Below are positions 11,323 through 22,669 of a DNA stretch of 64,000 nucleotides, piece by piece. The translations under genes and the position numbers were made by a program. Numbering within the stretch: the stretch's first letter is position 1; each line of letters starts with the position of its first letter. The notes beneath the pieces were generated by a model, which saw only the letters and a list, made by a program, of their open reading frames with translations, ran no database searches and was not told the origin of the DNA. Source of the DNA: Asterias rubens (lineage: Eukaryota > Echinodermata > Asteroidea > Forcipulatida > Asteriidae); the NCBI RefSeq assembly GCF_902459465.1, contig NC_047070.1, positions 15,836,156 through 15,900,155 of the forward strand. Reading direction: 5' to 3'.

Positions 11323-11408
11323 CTGGACGAAGCTTTTTCTAAAGACATCTACCTGACGAGAAGTAGATGAGCAATCCAAGATGTAGGAGCTGCACTCTCC
11401 AGTGAAAG
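11323..11408 (+). other. Exon-like cassette, left array, copy 5
   Basis: It follows the acceptor tttgttttcaag and precedes a gtagat donor at 11409. The core KDIYLTRSR is close to the DEVYLSRSR core of the right-hand array, but a TGA follows directly, so the copy is not open. The bases CATCTAC and GTAGATG in the core form an inverted repeat around an 11-base loop. Confidence 0.45.
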
Positions 11409-11409
11409 G

Positions 11410-11985
11410 TAGATCACTAACAATTTTTTATTTATTTATTTACCCTTGTTCCCAACTGTTGAATATTTGAATGTCTACTGTTGGTCCGATTTCAACAGAC
11501 ATGAAGTGTTCGCCCTTTTTCAGCTTTCAAAAGGTTTAACACTTAATGAAATACTCTCTAGAGTGAATAGTGATTTGGGGACACAACCGTGTTTTATTTA
11601 CTATGGTTTAACCTAGCCATGATTATTGCAGTTCAGGGAACAAAAGTCCTTCGAGCTTAAAGAAATCACATCAATATGCCTTCTTTAAAATGGGCACATT
11701 AAGTCGACAATAAATGACCTAGCTTCAAAAACAAATTACTTATTAAACAGTTTGACATGGTCTAATGATTTTTCTTTGAACATAAATAAAGGTTTTGAAA
11801 AGTAAAAATCCAATAGTGACTTATAAAACCGAAAAATTTATACCAATCAACACTGGGTCCATCAATAAATTGTCATCATCCTTGGGATTTTGAATATTGT
11901 CATTGTTGAATCGGTGCGTTTTCTCAAAACTTGACTTTTCAGAGCCAGTGATGTATCTGATAGTTCTCTAAAATAAAGTGCAGAG
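11410..11985. other. AT-rich stretch without a recognisable feature
   Basis: No exon, tRNA-like box or tandem repeat was recognised. The short minus-strand open frame at 11862-12044 has no family features. Confidence 0.5.
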
Positions 11986-12215
11986 AGATTCAACCCCACT
12001 GTGTGTGAAATCATCAGTATCAAGACATCTGAGATGTTCATCAAGCAGTCATAAATGAACGACCAAGCAGTTTGTCATCAACTTTAAGAGAGATTCACCA
12101 CTGCAGTGTACACAGAGGAGCAATGGATAATCATCAGTATCAAGACATCTGAGATGTTCATCAAGCAATCATGAATGCACAACCAAGCAGTTTGTTTTCA
12201 ACTTTAAGGTATTGT
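11986..12215. repeat. Two tandem copies of a ~125-bp unit
   Basis: ATCATCAGTATCAAGACATC followed by TGAGATGTTCATCAAGCA occurs at about 12009 and 12134, followed in both by CCAAGCAGTTTGT and AACTTTAAG. Confidence 0.8.
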
Positions 12216-12366
12216 GGGTTTGTTTTAATAGTTTGATTACTCTTTTTGTTGTAAACCGTTATTATCTTGTAAATGAGTACACCATTGCAAGCAAGCAAGC
12301 ACATACGCGTTTTTATGCTATGCAATGAGCGATCTTAGGGACTTGGTGCGGCGGCGGTCCGATTGA

Positions 12367-12548
12367 AATTTGACGGAGGCGTGCGGCGGTCGAAAGGAAT
12401 TGACGGAGGAGTGCGGCGGTCGAAAGGAACTGACGGAGGAGTGCGGCAGTCGAAAGGAATTGACGGAGGAGTGCGGCGGTCGAAAGGAATTGACGGAGGA
12501 GTGCGGCGGTCGAAAGGAATTGACGGAGAAGTGCGGCGGTCGAAAAGG
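12367..12548. repeat. 30-bp GC-rich minisatellite, about six copies
   Basis: Unit GACGGAGGAGTGCGGCGGTC plus GAAAGGAATT. Because the unit is an exact multiple of three and lacks stops, five overlapping frames are open on the two strands; this is a property of the repeat. The array heads a GC-rich island that reaches to about 12860. Confidence 0.95.
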
Positions 12549-12880
12549 GACCTGGACACGTGCACGTGGCATGTGGGGTCCTACTTCCGGCTCGGGCCAC
12601 TGGGTGGTTGATCTTAAAGGTGCATTTGGGCTCCTCATCTGCTAGGATGGTGCCGGTGTTATCATAAGTATGGTTGACCAACGGAAGTAGTCCCTAGTCC
12701 TTTCAACTAGGGACCGCGTTACTAAGAGTAGGGAGGCTGTCCTGGCGCCGAAGTTGGGACAGTGGACCGGACCCGTCCCCTTAAGGGGCGGTGCAATTGG
12801 CTCTTACGATCTCAGAAAGCGCGTGGGGCCGGTATCCTGAAACCTGCACGTTGGTAGCCCTGCTAATTGAACTAAGCTAA
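12549..12880. other. GC-rich island of unknown nature
   Basis: Composition differs sharply from the AT-rich surroundings. It contains the inverted repeat CCCTAGTC...GACTAGGG-like at 12690-12713 and GTCCCCTTAAGGGG at 12775-12788. I recognise no RNA family or coding exon. It may be the remnant of a mobile element to which the 30-bp array belonged. Confidence 0.35.
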
Positions 12881-13004
12881 TCAGGATGACAATCAGCAAA
12901 ATCTGATGACAAAAAGCTGCTTGCGATGGTGTACTTATGTATAATGGTTTACTTAAATACATAAATATTTTAGTTTTTAATTATTTCTGCATTGCTATTG
13001 CATT

Positions 13005-13965
13005 AGTGTGTTGAAGGTATGTCACCCCAGTATGATGTCTTGCAGTGTATCCCATTATAGTCTGTCTCCTATCATGGGAGTGTCAGCTCCTATAATGGTG
13101 ACATTGTGAGATTGCACTTATCATGCGAAGGTGCATGCCGCTTCTGCATTAGAGCAGAGGTGTGTGCCGCTTCTGCCTTGTGCGGAAGTAGTGCTGCTTC
13201 TTCACAGTCAAACTCCTTTGGGCTCAGGCAAAGACAGTTCATTAATTTATTATGTTGAAGAAGTCCCCCCAAAAGAAATGATAAATATAAAATAGACTCG
13301 GATAACTCTTGATCTAATCTTATTAACCAAAATACATCAATGTAGGAGGCGACAGTGTGCTGAAGGTATGTCACCTCAGTATGATGTCTTGCAGTGTATC
13401 CCATTATAGTCTGTCTCTTATCATGGGAGTATCAGCTCCTATAATGGTGACATTGTGAGATTGCACTTATCATGCGAAGGTGCATGCCGCTTCTGCATTT
13501 ATGCGGAGGTGTGTGCCGCTTCTGCCTTGTGCGGAAGTAGTGCTGCTTCTTCACAGTCAAACTCCTTTGGGCTCAGGCAAAGACAACCCATTAATTTATT
13601 ATGTTGAAGAAATCCCCTCACAAAGAAATGATAAATATAGATTAGAATGGAATAACTCTTTCTTATTAACCAAAATACATCAATGTGGGAGGCGACAGCG
13701 TGTTGAAGTGTGGCTCCCCAGTATGATGTCTTGCAGTGTATCCCATTATAGTCTGTCTCTTATCATGGGAGTATCAGCTCCTATAATGGTGACATTGTGA
13801 GATTGCACTTATCATGCAAAGGTGCATGCCGCTTCTGCAGTGATGCAGAGGTGTGTGCCGCTTCTGCCTTGTGTGGAGGTGTGTGCTGCTTCTTCACGGT
13901 CAAACTCCCTTGGCTCAGGCAAAGAAAACCCATTAATTAATTTTGTTAAAGAAATCCCCCCAATT
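13005..13965. repeat. Tandem satellite, ~349/342-bp unit, about 2.7 copies
   Basis: CAGTATGATGTCTTGCAGTG recurs at 13028, 13377 and 13719, with nearly identical sequence between. Each unit has CCCATTATAG facing CTATAATGG, able to pair across about 30 bases, and a run of GTG(C/T)GCCGCTTCTGC motifs. No coding frame persists over the copies. Confidence 0.9.
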
Positions 13966-14138
13966 AGATAGGACAAATTTGAACTTAAATAAATTGCTTA
14001 CAGTGGTTTACTTATTTATAAGTATATGCATTACTATCAGTGAATTTTGATGTAAACTTTATCAATGTTGTTTACAGTACCTTTGGTTGGTAGTTTAAGA
14101 CTCCAAATAAGTATTCACTGGTTTAATTTGTTGTTATA

Positions 14139-15914
14139 GAAACGAGGTTGCTGCGGATAGGTTTAAGCTTGCGCCGTGCGGACATAAATTTTTCGTGTGT
14201 TGAATATGTCACAGAAATATCACACTTGTGCACTTAAATGCACGGGAGCAGTTTTTGTATTTTCTTCATTATTCATAGACAAATGTTAATAACACAAAAT
14301 TTAACATACACCAAGAGTAACACAAAAATTAATCCCCCAAATTATATGTTTCTAAAATATTTATATATAACACAAAAGTTTAAACAAAAATACTGTCAAA
14401 CAAACAAAAATTACAATTAATAAATTAATGAAATTAATCAATGTTATTAAATGTATTTAGCCTTTAACACATCTTAAAATGATTTTGTTATGAATATGTT
14501 ATTTTTGAAATACAAACATACTCAATCTAAATACAAGTTCTATATTATTTATTGTTAATTTTTTGCCTTTAACAAATCTTATAATTGTGTTAATGTGTGT
14601 TGCACAAGATGACATTATTAAAAGTTGATGAATATTTATATGACAAAATTCCACAAAATTTACAACTAACAACAATCTAACTCTAACAACTTTATGTTTT
14701 AAAATACTAACTACAATGAATTAACCATAAGAACGATAAAATGATCAGAGTTTCCCATTTTAAATCTTGAATCTCTAGGTAGGGATTACATTATATTTTT
14801 GTGCAACACTAACTGTTAAAAAAGTTGTGTCAGAGTGTAAGTCGTCTGGACATAAAGTCATCGCGCGTTGAAGATATTGCGACCAATATCAAAGCTTTCA
14901 TACGGTATCAAAGAACTCTATAAATGCAACGTAGTATGTTATTATTTTATTTCACCATAATGTATAGACAAATGGACATACAACAAGGGTGAAAACATTA
15001 ACAAGTTACAGAGTTGGGCAAATTCAAGGAATAAATAAAAAAATAAAAACATTTACTTAAAAAATTCATAAATGATTTTCAGTTTCGGCTTTGTTGACAA
15101 CGAATTCTGTCTATTATGATTGAGGTTTTTTTTATTTTAGATTAAATCTCACCACTAACATATGAAAATAAATGAAATAACTATAGTTTGATTAAAATTT
15201 TTAAAACAAAGTAACAAATTTATATTTAAATCAGTAGAAAAAATTACAATTTATAATTTAAAGTTTTATAAAAATGCTTTTAATCCAGTAGTTCATGAAT
15301 TTGAGAATATTTTTTGATGAATGTTCTACTAACATGCCATAAATTAAATGAGGCTCTGAATTCACAAGTGTATGAACATTATTTGAATAAAAAACACTTT
15401 AACATATCCTTTGCACTTTTAAATACCTCATACATGTAATTGGTAGAAAAAAATTACAATTTATAATTTGTAGTTCTTTTTAAGAATGCTTTTAATCCAA
15501 TAACTAATAAATTTGAGAAGATTTAATGAATGTTCTGTAGTGTATTCTACTAACATACCATAAATTAAACTATTTTGAACTTACAAATGTATGAATGTAA
15601 TTTGAATAAGAAACACTTAACATCCTTTGCACTTTTAATTACCACATACATGTAATAGGCCTGGGTTACTACTAATAAGTTCTTTTTAAACTAATTTAAA
15701 CATGATAATGTTAAGAAATAATAATGATAAATTATAGGCTTATTTAAACATAATAATGTTAAGAAATAACTGATAAATTATAGGCTGTAAAAAAACATTT
15801 TATTTTACATAAACATGCTTTTTATCCGTTAATGTGTGTATTACGAATTGATGCGCGTTTATACGGAATGATGCGCCTATCGATTAAGCCGTGCAAAAAA
15901 GCAGCCTCGTTTCT
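14139..15914. mobile_element. AT-rich non-autonomous inverted-repeat element, ~1.8 kb
   Basis: The left end AGAAACGAGGTTGCTGCG and the right end, reversed, AGAAACGAGGCTGCTTTT, share the terminal bases, and both are followed inward by a GCCGTGC box and AT-rich DNA. The interior is over 75 percent A+T with no coding frame. It includes an internal tandem duplication of ~216 bp (about 15225-15655) and a shorter one near 15670-15790. A second fragment of the right end is at 16250-16290. The superfamily is not identifiable. Confidence 0.6.
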
Positions 15915-16119
15915 GTCAGGTATTGTGTTATTTGAAAACTGTGTTAAGGACATAAACACAAGGTTATCTAATTAAATTCCATGAATATTTTATCAGTGTG
16001 TTCTAAGGACAAAATGATCCTATGTTTGACCTGGGGATTAAAGAAATATTTTAAGTATTCTTTGATATTATAAAACCAGTCCTTTTGTATGATTATAAGA
16101 AGTTAATAGTAATTTTAAA

Positions 16120-17830
16120 AGGTGTTCTTTTAATGAGACATGTGTTGGAGGGTGCTGTTATCAAGAACGAATAAATTGCAGTGAGATAGTAGAGCACCCG
16201 CTATGCAGTAACCAAAGTAAATTTTAAACTACTTTAAGACGAGTCACAATCGATCGCTTAGGCCGTGCGAAAACGCAGCCTCGTCGTCTGTATCGTTTAT
16301 TATATGTTGTAGGAAATTTTTCTTTGAAATATGTTATATCAATGAGGCTCGTGTAGTTGGGTGCTGTTATCAAGGATGAATAAATAGCAGTGAGATTAAA
16401 GAGCNNNNNNNNNNNNNNNNNNNNNNNNNNNNNNNNNNNNNNNNNNNNNNNNNNNNNNNNNNNNNNNNNNNNNNNNNNNNNNNNNNNNNNNNNNNNNNNN
16501 NNNNNNNNNNNNNNNNNNNNNNNNNNNNNNNNNNNNNNNNNNNNNNNNNNNNNNNNNNNNNNNNNNNNNNNNNNNNNNNNNNNNNNNNNNNNNNNNNNNN
16601 NNNNNNNNNNNNNNNNNNNNNNNNNNNNNNNNNNNNNNNNNNNNNNNNNNNNNNNNNNNNNNNNNNNNNNNNNNNNNNNNNNNNNNNNNNNNNNNNNNNN
16701 NNNNNNNNNNNNNNNNNNNNNNNNNNNNNNNNNNNNNNNNNNNNNNNNNNNNNNNNNNNNNNNNNNNNNNNNNNNNNNNNNNNNNNNNNNNNNNNNNNNN
16801 NNNNNNNNNNNNNNNNNNNNNNNNNNNNNNNNNNNNNNNNNNNNNNNNNNNNNNNNNNNNNNNNNNNNNNNNNNNNNNNNNNNNNNNNNNNNNNNNNNNN
16901 NNNNATATCAATGAGGCTCGTGTAGTTGGGTGCTGTTATCAAGGATGAATAAAATAGCAGTGAGATTAAAGAGCACCCTCTATGCAGTAACCAAATTAGA
17001 TTTTAAAATTATGCGCTATGTTTACGTATATTGAAGAATGTATAAAACTGCTTGCATTGCAAGCTCTCTGTAGTCTTTACTGGTCGCCATTTTGTAAATT
17101 TAAATAAATACGGTGTATGACTATAAGAAATGGTAATTTTAAAAGGTGTTCTTTTAATGAGACATGTGTAGGAGGGTGCTGTTATCAAGAATGAATAAAA
17201 TAGCAGTGAGATAGTAGAGCACCTTCTATGCAGTAACCAAATTAGCTTTTAAAATTATGCGTTATGTTACGTATATTGAAGAATGTATAAAACTGCTTGC
17301 ATTGCAAGCTCTCTGTAGTCTTTACTGGTCGCCATTTTGTAAAGTTAAATAAATATGGTGTATGACTATAAGAAATAGTAATTTTAAAAGGTGTTCTTTT
17401 AATGAGACATGTGTAGGAGGGTGCTGTTATCAAGAATGAATAAAATAGCAGTGAGATAGTAGAGCACCCTCTATGCAGTAACCAAATTAGCTTTTAAAAT
17501 TATGCGTTATGTTACGTATATTGAAGAATGTATAAAACTGCTTGCATTGCAAGCTCTCTGTAGTCTTTACTGGTCGCCATTTTGTAAATTTAAATAAATA
17601 TGGTGTATGACTATAAGAAATAGTAATATTAAAAGGTGTTCTTATAATGAGACATGTATAGGAGGGTGCTGTGATCAAGAATGAATAAAATAGCTGTGAG
17701 ATAGTAGAGCACCCTCTATGCAGTAACCAAATTAGCTTTTAAAATTATGCGTTATGTTACGTATATTTAAGTATGTATAAATCTGCTTGCATTGCAAGCT
17801 CTCTGTAGTCTTACTGCGTTCTCTTTTTGT
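16120..17830. repeat. Satellite, 245-bp unit, at least five copies, interrupted by the gap
   Basis: The GAGCACC(C/T)TCTATGCAGTAA segment lies at 16193, 16970, 17217, 17462 and 17707, giving steps of 247, 245 and 245 after the gap. Each unit holds AGGGTGCT and AGCACCCT about 45 bases apart, which can pair, and the palindrome GCTTGCATTGCAAGC. The two last full units are nearly identical. A run of nine G near 17862 follows the array. Confidence 0.9.
16405..16904. other. Assembly gap, 500 N
   Basis: Exactly 500 undetermined bases, a size typical of a placeholder. The 71 bases before it and the 69 bases after it are nearly the same sequence (TATCAATGAGGCTCGTGTAG through AAAGAGC). Confidence 0.99.
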
Positions 17831-17834
17831 GAAT

Positions 17835-18330
17835 AAGTGTATTTTTAATTCTGACTGAGTTTGGGGGGGGGGACTTAATTAATTAACTTAACTTTGCTTT
17901 AAAAGTATTAATAAGGGAGACAATTAACTTATGTAAATTTAGTACGTACGTAACATAGTGCACCAATACACTTTAGAGGTAGAGGTAAAATGATGACGTA
18001 AATAACCTCATGGTATAACATCTATTATTTACTATGTTAATTTTATGTACTAATTAGTTTCGTAAATGTTAAGGTACTTGTCAAGGTAGTTCGGTGCTCT
18101 GTAGTCTGTACGTTAACTTGCGAAACAAATGTATTGTAATGATGTGTAATTTTATGCTCTTTTTAAATGGTATAAACTATTTTATATAATGGACACCACC
18201 ACAGTTGTTTATTTATTTTTTTTAACTCATGCAAAGGTCAAAGGTCATAGGGTATATTTTATTTTATTTTTTATTTGACCTTTCCATTCTAAGGTTTAAA
18301 TATTAGTTCCGAGCGAATTTTTTTTCAAGA
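17835..18330. other. AT-rich stretch without a recognisable feature
   Basis: No exon or repeat unit was recognised apart from a G-run at 17862 and simple T-rich tracts. Confidence 0.5.
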
Positions 18331-18405
18331 GCCGTGGTAGCGCAGCGGGCTAGCTCACAGCTCCAGGAGCTGTGAGCAGGGTGGGTTCAAATCCCCTGGG
18401 GACCC
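18331..18405 (+). repeat. tRNA-like sequence (SINE head or tRNA pseudogene)
   Basis: It has an A-box match (TAGCGCAGCGGG) and a B-box match (GGTTCAAATCC), the internal RNA polymerase III promoter of tRNAs, and ends in a T-run that could terminate transcription. The middle forms a 12-bp stem GCTCACAGCTCC/GGAGCTGTGAGC, longer than an anticodon arm, and the loop would lack the invariant U33. The acceptor ends do not pair. I therefore call it tRNA-derived and not a working tRNA. Confidence 0.6.
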
Positions 18406-18449
18406 TTTTTTAACCATTAAATAAGAAAAAAATTATTTTTTAGTAAAAA

Positions 18450-18525
18450 TGGGTAGGGCTTGAACCGGGGACCTTCAGCTCTGTAAGCCCACTCTCTCAC
18501 TGCTGTGCTACCGAGCTGTTATAAA
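18450..18525 (-). repeat. tRNA-like sequence on the opposite strand
   Basis: The minus strand has an A-box-like TAGCACAGCAG and a B-box-like GGTTCAAGCCC, and ends in CCCTACCC before a T-rich run. It faces the tRNA-like sequence at 18331-18405 across about 45 AT-rich bases, so their 3' ends converge. The acceptor ends do not pair well. Confidence 0.6.
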
Positions 18526-18689
18526 ATTCTAACGGTTTTTGGAGTGATGAAGTTAAAAATGGCTGACTTAGAAATTTTTTTAAAACTATTTTCTCCCTGG
18601 CTCAACCCTTGGATTTCTAGCTGATCTGAGGTCTGACCAAGGGCCTTGGGCCTTGGAGCTTGTCTTAGGGAGTACAAATTCTAAGTGCT

Positions 18690-19500
18690 GAGGGGCCAAG
18701 GAGGTTGCTGGATAGTCAGTCGGCATCTGGGCTGGGATGATGGGCCTGGAGGTTGCTGGATAGTAAGGCTTGGGATGATGGTAGGAGTGATGGGGTTGGG
18801 TTGGACTTGTAATGAGAGCGTGGAGTGATGGGCTGGGCTGATTGGGATGAGGACTTAGGGTGATGGTTTAAGTGATGGACTGGGCTGATTGGGATGAGGA
18901 CTTAGGGTGATGGTTTGGGTGATGGGCTGGAAATGTTGGGATGAGGACTTGGGTGATTGGCTTGGATAGTTTGGATGAGGGCTCGGAGATTGTGGGTAGG
19001 ACTTGTGATGAGGGCTTGGAGTAATGTTTTTTTATTGATTAGGATGAGGGCTTAGGGTGATGGTTTTGGTGATGGGCTGGAGGAGTTGGGATGAGGACTT
19101 TGGTGATGGGCTGGGCTATTTGAGATGTGGGCTTGGGGGGTTGGTTTGGGATGAGGGCTTGGGGCGATGGGATGGACTCGTTGAGATGGGGGCTAAGGGG
19201 GCGGGTTTGGGATGAGGGCTTGGGGCGATGGGATGGACTCGTTGAGATGGGGGCTAAGGGGGCGGGTTTGGGATGAGGGCTTGGGGCGATAGGATGGACT
19301 CGTTGAGATGGGGGCTTAGGGGGATGGTTTGGGATGAGGGCTTTTGGCGATGGGATGGACTTGTTGATATGAGGGCTTCGGGGGGATGGTTTGGGATGAG
19401 GGTTTGGGGCGATGGGATGGACGCGTTGAGAGGGGAACTTGGGGGATGGTTTGGGATGAGGCCTTGGGGCGATGGGATGGACTCGTTGAGATGGGGGAAA
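18690..19500. repeat. G-rich minisatellite, ~61-bp unit in its regular part
   Basis: From 19130 the unit GGGCTTGGGGCGATGGGATGG followed by ACTCGTTGAGATGGGGG recurs about six times; leftward to 18690 the same words (GGGATGAGGACTT, GTGATGG) recur irregularly. The plus strand is rich in GGG and GGGG runs. The long frames on both strands come from the repeat. Confidence 0.9.
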
Positions 19501-19599
19501 TTTAAAGTGACAGTAACATTAATTTTAAAGGTGTTTTTTATTAAAGCCATCTATTGCTTTTTCTTATTAAGGTATTAAAGGTATTTTAATGGTGGTAAT

Positions 19600-20060
19600 T
19601 TTTAATGAAAGATTTAGTGTTAATTTCTTTCAAATTGAGTTTAAAGAGGTGGAACTTTTTTTAAATATTGAAATGGTTTATTTTAACGTATGATTTAAAG
19701 GTAGGGTCTTTGTGGGTGGCTTAAAGGTGCGAAAAAGGTTTAGTAGGTATTTCTTTCAAAATTGAGTTTAAAGGGGTTGATTGTTTTTTTTTATATTGAA
19801 ATTGTTTATTTAAAGGTATGATTTAAAGGTAGGGTCTTTTTTGGTGGCTTAAAGGTGCGACAAAGGTTTATTAATAATTTCTTGTAAATTGAGTTTAAAG
19901 GGGTGGAACTTTTTTTAAATATTGAAATGGTTTATTTTAACGTTTGATTTAAAGGTAGGGTCTTTTTGGGTGGCTTAAAGGTGAGACAAAGGTTTAGTAA
20001 TAATTTCTTTCAAATTGAGTTTAAAGGGGTGAATCTTGTTTTTAATATTGAAACCTTTTT
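19600..20060. repeat. Tandem repeat, ~122-bp unit, about four copies
   Basis: The words AATTGAGTTTAAAG, ATTGAAATGGTTTATTT and AAAGGTAGGGTCTTT recur in order, with the first near 19635, 19757, 19878 and 19998. The copies differ by several percent. Confidence 0.85.
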
Positions 20061-20061
20061 T

Positions 20062-20810
20062 GCTGCCGCCATTTTTGTTGGATTACATCACTGATTGGGA
20101 CCAGTCCATTTTAAGCGGGTGTATTTTTTTAACTCAAGTTCTGTTAAGTCTAGGATCAAACAACTCTAACAATTGTAACAGTAATACATTACTTGTACAA
20201 TAGGCACCTAAAATAATGGAAGGAGAGAGATTTCTTGCTACATTTATAGAATCATTTTATTTGACAACTCCAAATCATAAGATACAAACAATTTATTTAT
20301 TCACTTAAAATTACTTTCACTGTAGCTTTGAATCTTTTGAGAGTGATAATTGTTACACTACTTTGCTCAGTTACAGTGTTTATATTAGAATTGTTTCAAT
20401 TGTCTTAGTTATCCAAAAACACAAATTTACACCACTAATTGTGGAAACTTCATCATTAGTTTGCGCACTAATTAGTTTTAACCCAAAATCTTCAGTAATG
20501 TTTTGAGGCACATATATTTTGTGCATTTTACGCTTCTTTCTGGTTGGAGGAAACTTTAAATTGGTCAGTCCTTAATTTTAAAAAATATTAATTTTAAAGA
20601 ATGCAACATTTAATAAAGACAATAAAGACATCAACTATTGCTTCTTTGAAAAGGAAAATCACCCAACTCAACTTCCAAACTTGTCATCAAGTGAGGTTTT
20701 TATGTCAAGTTGTTAAAACAAAGATGTCTGTTTTTCAAACATTCTTTGCGCATTCATTGATTTGATTTTAAAAATGCAAAACTTCGGACCAATGGAAATT
20801 ACTTTAAAGA
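20062..20810. other. AT-rich stretch without a recognisable feature
   Basis: No gene or repeat recognised. Confidence 0.5.
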
Positions 20811-20813
20811 AAC

Positions 20814-21165
20814 CACACTAGACACTATTGGTAATTGTCAAAGACCAGTTTTCTCACTTAGAGAATATCAACATAAAATAACAAACCTGAGAAAATTTCA
20901 GCTTAATTGATCGTCGAAGTTGTGAGATAATAATGAAAGAATAAACACGCTTGTCACACAAAGTTGTGTGCTTTTATTCAGACGCTTGATTTTGAGACCT
21001 CAAAATCTAACTCTGAGGTCTCAAAATTAAATTTGTGGAAAATTACTTCTTTCTCAAAAACTATGTTACTTCAGAGGGAACTGCTCCCTATTACTCGTTA
21101 CCAAGTAAAGTTTTGTGCTAATTATTATTTTTAGTAATTACTCATAGTGTCTGCTACCTTTAAAT
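20814..21165. mobile_element. Family-B inverted-repeat element (MITE), copy 1
   Basis: The left end GACACTATTGGTAATT and the right end AATTACTCATAGTGTC are imperfect reverse complements. Inside are ACACAAAGTTGTGTGCTTTT and a palindrome made of GAGACCTCAAAATC and its partner GAGGTCTCAAAATT. There is no coding frame. The same 350-370-bp layout is found at 21593, 25166 and 63001. Confidence 0.85.
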
Positions 21166-21592
21166 GTGTGACAACCATGAAACTGTATATAATTGAGCTT
21201 AGGGTTTATTATTTGACTTATTTTGTAAGATTTGGATGAAAAACGAACTGTTGTAAATACCAAAAAATAAATCTCAGTTTCCCCCAAAATTGGATCAAAG
21301 TAAAGGGTTTCACTTGAGTAACTCACAAACAAGATTGGATTCAGAAATAACATTCCATTTCTTTCATGAATTTGTCCATTATAGCTCCTGAACTCAATGT
21401 CATTAAATACAAATATGAGTACCTATATAACAGGCTATGATATGAGTCATGATATTTGGCCCTTAAGAATGAAGAAGTACATTTGTGTATGTTTTGGGCT
21501 TGTATGAATCCTTTGTTTAGAGCAAAGGAGATCCCAAAACAGATTAAAGATGGAAATAATTACATGTCTGTTTTACTTTACAATTGTTTACA

Positions 21593-21965
21593 AGGCCCTG
21601 AACACATTTGGTAATTGTCAAAGACCAGTCTTCTAATTTGGTGTATCCCATCATAAGCATAAAATGACAAGCCTGTGAAAATTTGGGCTCAATTGGTTAT
21701 TAAAGTTGCGAGAAAATGATGAAAGAAAAATCACCCTTGTTGGACGAATTTGTGTGCTTCCAGATGGGAATAAAATACTTCTAGCTAGAAGTCTTTTAAT
21801 ATTTTAGTGAGAAATTACCTCTTTCTCAAAATCTACGCTACTTCAGAGGGAGCTGTTTCTCACAATGTTTTTAACTATCAACAGCTCTCCAATGCTCGTT
21901 ACCAAGTCAGTTTTTAAGTTAATATTTGTTTTGAGTAATTACCAAACGTGTAACTTCCCTTTAAG
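21593..21965. mobile_element. Family-B inverted-repeat element, copy 2 (diverged)
   Basis: It has the same order of landmarks as copy 1 (GGTAATTGTCAAAGACCAGT, the CACCCTTGTTGGACGAATTTGTGTG region, CTTCAGAGGGAGCTG, ACCAAGTCAGTTTT) but lacks the central palindrome and differs more at the ends. Confidence 0.8.
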
Positions 21966-22237
21966 ATTTAATTTTTTAATAAAATAAGTGTACCCTGCAA
22001 GCAGTTCAATCTGGATAAAAATTATATCCTGGCAAGATAAGTCTTAAGCAGGGACCTTGCACCAACATTTTATCAAACCCTCACAACACTATTCCTTGAA
22101 CCAGCACAACGCCATCACTAATCGTACCATTGCACCATCAGTGCTTTTGTTTGCTTGATTGCAAATGGTGCACTTACTTTTAACAATAACATTCATGTAG
22201 AAGTAAAATTGCATCAGGGTTATACTTGTCATCATTA

Positions 22238-22668
22238 GAGAGGCTTCGCAAGCATGCGGATACAGATACGGATATGTATTAGTTCACGACAGCCGCGTGT
22301 TGGATTTTGTTTAGCAAACTAGGTATGTTTCACTTGAGTGCGCTCGCATTCATCATTAGTGTTTTTCTGACGAACATAACCGATTTATACACATTTTCTC
22401 ATTGCTTTGCTTGCAAATGACCAAAAAATGTCTATCTATGTCAAGCACGATACCAGTGAAAGCAATTCCATGGGAAACGTTTTCGATCTGGGACAAAAAG
22501 AAAACTAAAAGTCTGCAAAACAGTATCTGTTTTTCTACGACGTGTACGAGCTCCCTTATCCATTGCTAACGTTTGTGCAAAACATGATAGTTGCGTATAC
22601 GCCTCATGTGAACACACAAAGTGTTGACGTATCATTGTATCTGTATCCGTACACTTGCGAAACCTCTC
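22238..22668. mobile_element. Inverted-repeat element, ~431 bp
   Basis: The left end GAGAGGCTTCGCAAGCATGC and following GGATACAGATAC are matched, reversed, by the right end (GTATCTGTATCCGTACACTT then GCGAAACCTCTC). The inverted repeats are about 33 bp with few mismatches. ATTA precedes the left end and TATTA follows the right. No transposase frame. Confidence 0.8.
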
Positions 22669-22669
22669 T

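Noticed and set aside
12313..12681. Five overlapping open frames on two strands
   Set aside because: The 30-bp repeat lacks stops in most frames, so openness carries no information.
16370..16942. Open frames of 170-190 codons on both strands
   Set aside because: They consist of undetermined bases in the assembly gap.
18331..18525. Two functional tRNA genes
   Set aside because: Acceptor stems do not pair and the anticodon loop of the left one lacks U33.
19254..19578. Facing ~100-codon frames in the G-rich region
   Set aside because: They are low-complexity translations of the ~61-bp repeat.
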